DNA of 64,000 nucleotides from Porodaedalea pini (taxonomy: Eukaryota > Basidiomycota > Agaricomycetes > Hymenochaetales > Hymenochaetaceae), in NCBI GenBank assembly GCA_002794775.1, contig NBAY01000008.1, positions 124,001-188,000 of the forward strand, read 5' to 3'. Positions 56,574 through 64,000 of the stretch are shown one piece after another. Positions within the stretch are counted from its first letter, which is position 1. The number at the start of each line of letters is the position of its first letter. The notes beneath the pieces are model-generated. The model was not told the origin of the DNA and did not search any database. It saw only the letters and a list, made by a program, of their open reading frames with translations. A program made the translations under genes and the position numbers.

Positions 56574-59461
56574 ATGATCCCGCTCATCCCAACACTTTCA
56601 CTTTCTATCTTGTCCCTTCTCTCTTCCGCGTTCATTGTCCTGCGCACCGTGATCCCGTTAATCCCTAACAATCGTGTCCATCCCGTGAGTGCCGAATTGC
56701 CGTTTGTTCTGCCTCAATCGCTTAACACGCGGATTCCTCACAACCTAGAGAAAGCGGAACCATATAAAGGCCGTCTCTTTATCTCAATCAGACAAGGCAC
56801 ATATTTGGCTTGCATCCCTCGATGTCTTTGCGTTGGCAGTTTTTGTATGGGAAGTTTTCGTTGAGAATCTTGCACGGCCTGTGGATTTCGACGTTGCCAA
56901 AGACTCGGCGTCATCGGCACGCCTTCTCTTTGTCCTGACATTAAGGCAGACTTGTCTCCTTGTCATAGCTGCTATCACTCTTTTTCAGGTTCGAAGGGCA
57001 AAACCTTCCTCGTTCGGTCCCTTCCATTGTATGGTCTGGTTGCCGACCTTGGTCATCACTGTCATTGCGATTGCCATTGCGGGCGTTCTGGCCAACCTAG
57101 GACTGGAAAGCTTCCATATTGGAGCTGCAAGCTATTCGAGCACTACTGCTGTCTTAACCGCGCTTGCAATCGTTTACCTTGTCACTACCCTCTATGCCAT
57201 TCGGCGCAATCTTGCACCGTACAGCGAGACTGATGATTCTTGGCAACACGTAATAGCAGAAGGGAAATCATGTTATTCCTTCCCGACTGAGGATGTCGAA
57301 GCCCTTAAAGATGGGAGCTCATGGATAACGTCTAATGCCGAATCGTGTCACGACTCGATCTCAGCATTCTCTTTCGAATCCACTGTTCGCAGTGTAAAGA
57401 CCACGCAAAATGCGAATGGACAGCAGGGATCAGATACAGAATCCCAGCATGATAGCTCGTGGCTGACAGAACCGTCAGTTTCTCTTCCCACAATGACCGA
57501 ATGGTCGTTTCCTACGACTTGTGCAGGCAGTTGGGTGCCGCCAAGCACGACCCTAGACATTCATACGAGGCTGCATGGCAGTTATGCTTGTTCCTGTCCT
57601 ATCACTCCGGCTCTTTCTAGTACACAGTTTATGGGCGGCCATAGCCGAAATCCGACAGTTGTTAATAAGGGTAACGTGGAAGGTCTCGGTGCTTCTAGCA
57701 AGCCGCTTCCGAAGAGTGTTGATGTATCTTGGCTACACATTCTTGGATGGCTTGCTTTCATCTGGATCCCCCTGGTAAGGCTAGCATTCACTCTTTAATC
57801 CACTCAGCTGACTGTTTCACAAAAAATGTTAGGGCTTCTCATTGCCTTACTTATTTGCAACGTCTTCTCGGGGCTCAATGCCTGTACTTTTCATCCTCTC
57901 CATAGCCATTTCTGCACCGATGCTCGCTTTCAACGTTATTTTTTCCCCACTTCCTATCCCAACCGATCTCTTTGAAGATCTTTCCAACTTGCCTAAATCC
58001 GCCGACCTGGAAAGCAGATATAAGCGCAGCGGAAGCATCACAATCGTGGAAGGCCGTCGAAGCGGAGACATTTGGCTGACCAAAGGCGATGCCTTTGATG
58101 GCAAGAACAGATTCAGCCGTGCCACCAGCCTACTCTCCCGCGTCCCTAAACTGTCAGTACTTCCTGTCCAGTCGGCAGTTCCTCAAGGCGGCAGCAGATG
58201 CAACACAGTCCACTGTACTTTACAGGATAATTCCGCTACCACTTCGGCTTTCGTGGCTATCGAGGCTTACGATGGCGAGGAAATGGACCGGTTGTCCTGC
58301 TTGGACGGAAGAGATGACTCACATGTCACATCCACAGATAGTGGTCTTCCCGTTACGCACGACTTCATAGCAAAAAGCTGTTCCTCAATGCTGTCACAAT
58401 CGGCTATTCCCTCTGCACCTGCCAGTAGGCGTTCCAGTATAAGCTCAAGGAGTTCGAGAGGCAGTAGACCTTATAAAGGTCCATTTACGACCAATCTAGA
58501 GACCATCCTCGACGTTAGCTTAAACACGCCGCAGAATTACGCTCGCACGAAATCTCCGGATGGTGAACCTCGAGGGGTATCCTTCAGGGCAGGAGGACCC
58601 ACTAGTTCGAGCGAGGCCAAGGTCGTATCTTGTCCCTCGAGCCAAACACACCAAGACTTGATCACTTCGATCCCACCCCTTAGGACCGAGGGCAGGATCA
58701 AAGAAATTGACGCTCTTTCGGCCAGATTACTTCCACTGCTCGTGCCGGGACTTAGAATTGGCGCCGACATCGATGTTCAGAAATCGCCTGGGAATAGTCG
58801 CCGAAGCCTAACGTCATCGCTGTCCTTCTCGTCCCCCGAGTTGGCATCGACACCACCGCCCGTCAGCTCGTACGGAAAAAATGAGAGAAAGGTACCAAGT
58901 ACTGAAGCTACCTATTCAATACCAGCCTGGGTCGATGCTGCTGCTCAGAAGAATGCGAGCATGCGGGTGAATGCCAGTGATGAGGCACTTATTTGTAGAG
59001 TGGCAGAGACCCGTCCTTGCGCCTTAACTCAACTGAAATCCACCCTCGAGCACGACACTCCAAATTCGGATGCAACAGCAACTCACGCCGTCTCCGTATG
59101 CAGGAAAAAGAGCACTAGAATTCCGAGAAGAGTACAGGCTTTGATGCCAATCGAGTCTTCGGTCGAGTTGAACGCTGATAGCCAAAAGCTCAATCCCAAT
59201 CTTTCAAAAATGTCCCTCACATCACCCACCCTCCGTGGTGAAGACACGTCTAGGCAACGCAGACCCTCTCTTATCCCCGTACCTGTACGCATGCGAGAAG
59301 TAGGCGTCGCTTATGGCATAGAATCTGCAGGGCGCCACCCGCAACAGAAACAAGGCAGCCAGGTCTCTGGACTTCGCACACCAAACGTGGTTCCTCCTTC
59401 AAAGTCGGCTAGATCAGTATCTGACAAGAAGGGGTTTGTTTTACGCAGCGGTCAGAGGTAG
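56574..59461 (+). CDS. Multipass membrane protein with long Ser-rich cytoplasmic tail, unknown function
   Basis: Not assigned to a named family. The start at 56574 gives MIPLIPTLSLSILSLLSSAF, one hydrophobic helix, continuing VLRTVIPLIPNNRVHP. An intron of uncertain borders (about 56685-56798) leads to AHIWLASLDVFALAVFVWEV, RLLFVLTLRQTCLLVIAAIT, MVWLPTLVITVIAIAIAGVL and STTAVLTALAIVYLVTTLYA. A soluble loop of about 170 residues precedes LHILGWLAFIWIPL, and after an intron at 57772-57831 comes GFSLPYLFATSSRGSMPVLF with LSIAISAPMLAFNVIF. The remaining 500 residues are disordered, rich in Ser, Pro, Thr and Arg (SRRSSISSRSSRGSR), and end GFVLRSGQR. About seven helices are predicted. The promoter lies inside the duplicated GH16 segment. 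Confidence 0.7.
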
Positions 59462-60010
59462 CCTCCCGCACTCCTGAAGCCAGGTTAATCTAAACAAGAA
59501 CTTTCATTAAAATAAATGTTCATGAATCCAGTTTTGCCTGATGTTCTGTGTCCATCGGTTCCTTGTCATTCTTGCACATTCTCCACCTGGCCATCTTGTC
59601 CCAATCTGCTTCATCGCTATGCTCTGTACCATGCTTTGCGCTCTACTACTATCTGCTTAATTACTGCTTTCGCTGTCTTGTAAAGTTACAATGTCTCGGC
59701 TCTTTCTTGAAATTACGCTTATTTATCCACTTCGATCGTATCTATTCCATTTCATTGTATCCTACAGTTTTTCCACCAGAATTTCGCATCTGTCCTGCAT
59801 AGTTCTGAACCAGCACGAGTAATTTGATGTATATCGCCCAATAAAGCTGCACGTAGTACTAAGTCAAGAAGCAATGAGATGTCTTCATGGTCCCTTATTT
59901 TCTGGCAAGAAAAGCGCAAGCGGTCTTTTGCTTCCATCAGAATCCTTACTGTCATTCATAGATTCTGACGCTTGAGCTCTACAAGTCTAGGCTCGAAAGA
60001 ATACAACACT
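59462..60010. other. Convergent intergenic region, no gene seen
   Basis: 549 bp between the stops of the membrane protein gene and the THOC3 gene. It is AT- and CT-rich with only short unsupported open frames, and probably consists of two 3' UTRs. Confidence 0.6.
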
Positions 60011-61563
60011 CTACATGCCAGGTCCAAACAAACTTAAGAAGGCTATTTGCGGAGCGCCTTCTCGGGTTTGCTGCCCACAATACGCCAATACATATTTTGA
60101 AGGATGCCAGGTGACGGCAGGAGCCGGACCTATGGTAGGTATGCGATGCAGAGGTAAGCCTGTTTCTACAGCACACTAGGATGAAGAGAGTTGAGTACAA
60201 TTTTTCTTAGAATCTCATTCAACCAAGCCTACCAGATCGATGTACGAGCCCTGACTCGCCACTGCAAGATATTCACCATCGTGCGAAAAGCTCAATGCTG
60301 TTATTGAGTGACTGGAACGTATGCATAACTATGTCAGATGAAAATTAGAATTAGCAAGCGCATAACACGCACTCGCAGCATGTAATAGTGTTTATGCAGA
60401 TCCACTCGTTCATGTCGAAGATATCGATGATAGAGTCATTTCCGCCTGAAGCGAGATAGCTATTCAATAGGGGGTTGTCTATTCAAGTGATGTCATGTAA
60501 GCACAATGCAATCTTACCGCCCACGAGGATCTAATGCGACAGCCAGACAGCCTCCAACGTGTGCGGGAGGTTGCTCACGTATCGTGAGTGATGGATAGTC
60601 CACGATCATGACTGTATTTTGACGGAAGTGGCTTAGAACCAATCCATTGCCAGCATGATTGAATATAGCTGTTGATGCACTGAGCTGGCTGTTTGATCAG
60701 TTATCATTTTTCCGAACGAGTTTAACTGCAAGAAGTGCGCACTGGATCGCGTTTTGTCGGGCTCCACTGCGGCCTCGCATCTCCTTCGCCCCGTCCGAAG
60801 GTCATGAACCCTAACTGATTGCTCGTCGTCACAAAACATATTGCCTTCCCGTCAGGCGCGTAGTTAAGCTGCGTCGGCGCTTGACTGTGCGTGTAAGACT
60901 GCACACACCGGCTTTCTGGAGAGTTAAGCGACTGTCGCGTCAGATCAGAGAAAGTGGTATGTAATTTAAGACAAGTAGACATACGTCGCGCATCCCAGAA
61001 AACAATCTTTTTGTCTCTCTGGCTTGAGGTGCAGAAGAGTTCTGGGTGGGTAGGATTCCAGATCACGTAGTCAACATCATAGTCATGCCCTCCTACGTAT
61101 TGGACAGCGCTGAAATGCAGATATATTTGTTGCCTTGAGTACACAGAATGGCTGCCAAGAAATTTGCGGATTACCTTCGAGGTTCAAGCTAGTGGTGTTC
61201 AGCATGTTTTCGCCTTAATACAACGAGATTTACTCACACTTTTCTCTGGGGTCCATATCCTTACCGCTTTATCAATGCCGACAGATGCCAACCTGCGTCC
61301 ATCACAGCTCCAAGCGACATGCGATACAGGATGCGTGGACGTGAAACGGAGGTCCCGCGGTTGAAACGAAGAAAATGAAGGAGTCTGGCGCCAGTAATAA
61401 TGGTCAGACTATGAGCACCCAGGCACTTTAGAAGAGAAGACCGTACGTGCACGCCTCGAGATATATGTGTTACATGAGGAGGTGGAGAAGGATATCGAGG
61501 CGGCTCTATAAAGTCCTCGAGGTCGTCAGGCTTGTTGCCACCTTTCGCTGCTCTATTAGACAT
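60011..61563 (-). CDS. TEX1: THO complex WD40 subunit (Tex1/THOC3)
   Basis: WD40 beta-propeller of the THO/TREX complex, which couples transcription to mRNA export. The start at 61563 gives MSNRAAKGGNKPDDLEDFIE, then PPRYPSPPPHVTHISRGVH. After an intron come FSSFQPRDLRFTSTHPVSHV, AWSCDGRRLASVGIDKAVRI, YVGGHDYDVDYVIWNPTHPE, LFCTSSQRDKKIVFWDARR, APTQLNYAPDGKAICFVTTS, AGNGLVLSHFRQ, HVGGCLAVALDPRGRYLASG, GNDSIIDIFDMNEWICINTI and HSITALSFSHDGEYLAVASQ. A last exon, reached by an intron at about 60172-60224, reads CAVETGLPLHRIPTIGPAPA, VTWHPSKYVLAYCGQ and ends LFGPGM at 60011-60013. The repeat order, including the SIIDIFD and VTWHP blades, matches THOC3. About eight introns. Confidence 0.85.
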
Positions 61564-61725
61564 TTCAGCACGCTTGACTATGTCTATGTCGTGTGAGAAT
61601 GAAGAAAGAAGGCAAGTAAAAGTCGTGCACGTACGGTTGTTGATGCATCTGCACATGCATGTACACGCGATCGACGATCTCTATCATTGCTGCGACTATA
61701 TATTTCGAAATTTCGCGTCCTTGAA

Positions 61726-63239
61726 ATGAATGCCCGCAGCCTTGCTTTTCGCCTTTCGCATGCAGTACAGAGCACCGCGAGTCCTCCGTAAGTTTCATTT
61801 TTCTTGCATCATCTCAATGATGCATACCAACTTGAAGTATTACCAACGTGCGCGATAGGATTCCTCAAGCATATAAATGGGCCGCATCGTATGTGCAGAC
61901 GAAAGAAAAGCCTCTCCTTGACATGTCCCAAGGCGTCCCAGGCATACCCCCTCCATTGAGACTTCTTGAAGCACTCGGGAAATCCGCCGCAGATCCTCGA
62001 TCCTGCGGATACTGTCCTATGACCGGGGAGCCGTTGCTCAGAGTCGCCCTAGCCCAAGAAATGAAGTCTGTGTATGGCAAAGATAGTGATCTTATCCCTG
62101 AGGACGTCGCCCTGACCGCTGGATGCAATATGGCATTTACTACTGCTATCATGGCAGTGGCCGATGCGGGAGACGAGGTCATTGTCCCGGTTCCTTGGTA
62201 TGTCTAATACTCTACGACTGCTGGTTGTCGAGTAAAGCTAAAAGTTCAGCTACAGGTATTTCAATCACGAGTCCGTGTCTCGTTTTATAGGAAATCTCCT
62301 CGCCCTCTTATAAAGGCTCGAGCACAGGATGACGCTGCAGATGCTAGGAATAACTCCTGTGCCTCTTCGAACAAACTCGCGAGAAGGTTTCCATCCTTCT
62401 CCAGACAGGTGCGCGGGGCTCATCACTCCGAAAACAAAAGCAATCGTGCTGGTATCTCCTAACAATCCTGTGAGCCTCCTCTATTCTGCTCTCGTTAGCA
62501 GATATTCATGACGAAGCAGACTGGTGCTATCTATCCGCCATCTCTAATTTCCGCATTTGCTCTCTTGGCGAGAGAACATAACATAACTCTTGTTATGGAT
62601 GAGACGTATCGGGACTTCATATTAGACGGCGTTCCACATCACCTATTTGTCCCCGGCTCGCTGCAATCATCGCCAGGTCTGCCAACGGATTGGACGTGGA
62701 GAAGTCATCTTATTCATCTCTTCTCCTTCTCTAAGAGCTATTGTATCCCGGGCCACCGTCTGGGAGCAATCATTGCTCCCTCAGAAGTATTGGAGCAAGT
62801 GAAGACCATCCTTGACTGCATACAGATATGTGCCCCAAGGCACGTCCAACTGGCGTTGCATCCCTTGCTCCCGGAACTCCGCCCCTTTGTCCGCGAAACC
62901 GCGCAATCGCTTGTACATCGGCACGAGCTATTCAGATCCCTTCTTCCTAGCTCATGGAAGATTGGCTCGCAAGGAGGATACTACGCGTTTGTACAACACC
63001 CTTTCAAGGGCGTATCTGCAATAGACGTGAGCAGCAGGATGGCGATCGAGGCGGGTATCGTCACGCTTCCTGCAGCATTTTTCATGCCACTACAGCCCTT
63101 GACAAAGGATGGGCCGGTTGGACATGAGGATAGATGGATTCGATTTTCTGTCGCAAATGTAGACGACGACAAGGTCAGGAAGGTTTGCTCAAGGCTGCGG
63201 GAACTGGAGACAGTCTTCGGATGGAGGTTGCAAGACTAG
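61726..63239 (+). CDS. Class I/II PLP-dependent aminotransferase
   Basis: Fold-type I aminotransferase; the substrate is not known. The start at 61726 gives MNARSLAFRLSHAVQSTASP, which looks like a mitochondrial presequence but could also be a short disordered leader. After an intron (about 61787-61858) come IPQAYKWAASYVQTKEKPLL, DMSQGVPGIPPPLRLLEALG, YCPMTGEPLLRVALAQEM, AGCNMAFTTAIMAVADAGDE, VPWYFNHEMTLQMLGI (two introns, including a 15-nt exon at about 62256-62270), LVSPNNPTGAIYPPSLISAF, LVMDETYRDFI and the PLP-binding Lys in HLFSFSKSYCIPGHRLG. The C-terminal domain has GGYYAFVQHPF and DRWIRFSVANVDDDKVRKVC. All cofactor motifs (NNPTG, DExY, SFSK, R in RFS) are present. The sequence resembles the kynurenine/aromatic-type branch of class I enzymes. 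Confidence 0.9.
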
Positions 63240-63838
63240 GGTGATGGAAAAAGAATTCAGCATATGAATATCTTCACTTCGATCGGATTCTGGATCCAGT
63301 GCGATATTACACTTTGCTCGGATACTGCGGACGCGTGTACCCCAATTGTTTGTCACTTTCAACCACATTTGAAGTACCAGGCCAGTCTATGCGCTGAGAC
63401 ATGAAAGGGACCGGTTCTTGACATTTCCGAAGTGGGGACTTTGTTTCAATGCTATAATTCGATAGGTTCCTGGGAGGACACTGTGATACTACAAGTGTTG
63501 GGTATATTGTTTTGAATGACTTTACTAGATTATTACTTGGGCCCTGTCGGCTTGCCACGAATCGGTAAGCGGAGCTCGTTGTTAACTATCAACTCGAGAA
63601 CAAATCCGAGCCTATGCCACAGGATGTAGTCTGAATTCACGGCATGTTAAATGACTTTTCCGAGTCAATCGTCTTGCCCTCGCATGGCCACCAGCTCAGA
63701 TGTGACTTGAAGCCCCATTTGACTTGGCTTGTCTTAAATGGTGGCTGGTGGCGGCGACTACCAGCGTCTCATCCAAGTCGCTTTGACTTCCACAGGCCAC
63801 ATTTCCCCTCCGCCATGCACAGATCTAAGCTGAGATGG
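63240..63838. other. Intergenic region, no gene seen
   Basis: About 600 bp downstream of the aminotransferase gene. It contains short open frames on both strands without recognisable content; the minus-strand frame at 63307-63558 is the longest. Confidence 0.5.
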
Positions 63839-63848
63839 TATTTAAATA
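63839..63848 (+). promoter_or_regulatory. Candidate TATA box of a gene starting at the window edge
   Basis: TATTTAAATA is followed by a pyrimidine-rich stretch (63859-63899, ctccttgaccttccttgtct onwards) typical of fungal transcription starts. No ATG occurs between it and 63992. Confidence 0.4.
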
Positions 63849-63991
63849 GATCACCATACTGCTCCTTGACCTTCCTTGTCTCCTCTTCTTCTCGCTCACA
63901 ACATACTACGCACGACGAGTCCAAGCCGACGGATTGCACCTGTCGAACCTCTGACGTCAAGTTTCCACTAGCTTGAGCTCAAGAAAGCATT

Positions 63992-64000
63992 ATGCTTACA
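63992..64000 (+). CDS. Possible start of a gene cut by the window edge
   Basis: The first ATG after the TATA box and pyrimidine tract is at 63992 (ATG CTT ACA). Only three codons are inside the window, so neither the gene nor the product can be verified. The call rests on promoter layout alone. Confidence 0.25.

Overview
The window is nuclear DNA from a filamentous basidiomycete, most likely an Agaricomycete (mushroom or wood-decay type). The evidence is dense genes on both strands, many 45-70 bp introns (gtaagt/gtgagt donors, short pyrimidine-poor cag acceptors), mushroom-type families such as the seven-TM receptor-like gene and the GT2 membrane glycosyltransferase relic, and single-copy eukaryotic housekeeping genes. 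No bacterial, viral, rRNA or CRISPR signature is visible.

Layout. 0-9 kb: seven-transmembrane receptor-like gene (+), mitochondrial ribosomal protein bL12m (+), CCR4-NOT subunit NOT3/5 (-), Bem1/Scd2 polarity scaffold (+). 9-17 kb: RasGEF carrying a GTPase-like domain in the same polypeptide (-), then a CASTOR-like ACT-domain amino-acid-sensor protein (-). 17.3-19.3 kb: 2 kb without a recognisable gene. 19-31 kb: glycogen branching enzyme (+), Pho80/PCL-type cyclin (-), membrane SDR (-), Mrc1/claspin (+). 31-46 kb: small membrane protein (-), LEU2 3-isopropylmalate dehydrogenase (-), NOB1 (+), ARPC3 (-), vacuolar TRP channel YVC1 (+), secreted phytase-like esterase (-), GINS subunit PSF2 (-), haspin kinase (-). 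46-50 kb: a CAP/PR-1 pseudogene (-) and an Air1/2 zinc-knuckle protein (+).

50-56.6 kb is the dynamic part. Two copies of a segment of about 1.87 kb, each holding a secreted GH16 endo-beta-glucanase gene, flank the ruins of a GT2 membrane glycosyltransferase gene on the opposite strand. The right copy ends 15 bp before the start codon of a multipass membrane protein gene (56.6-59.5 kb), so it supplies that gene's promoter. The left copy carries the same promoter with no gene behind it. This indicates that the right copy is ancestral and the left one derived. 60-63 kb: THO subunit Tex1/THOC3 (-) and a PLP aminotransferase (+). The last 160 bp look like a promoter for a gene starting at the window edge.

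Functionally the genes are a mixed housekeeping set: replication fork (Mrc1, PSF2), mitotic histone kinase (haspin), RNA metabolism (NOT3, THOC3, Air, NOB1), polarity and actin (Scd2, ARPC3, RasGEF), nutrient signalling (CASTOR-like, Pho80-like cyclin) and secreted carbohydrate enzymes. I found no single multi-gene system. The points most worth checking are the CASTOR-like protein, the GTPase-RasGEF fusion, the microexons and GC-AG introns of YVC1, and the GH16 duplication with its orphan promoter. Exon boundaries were read by eye and gene spans are start codon to stop codon.
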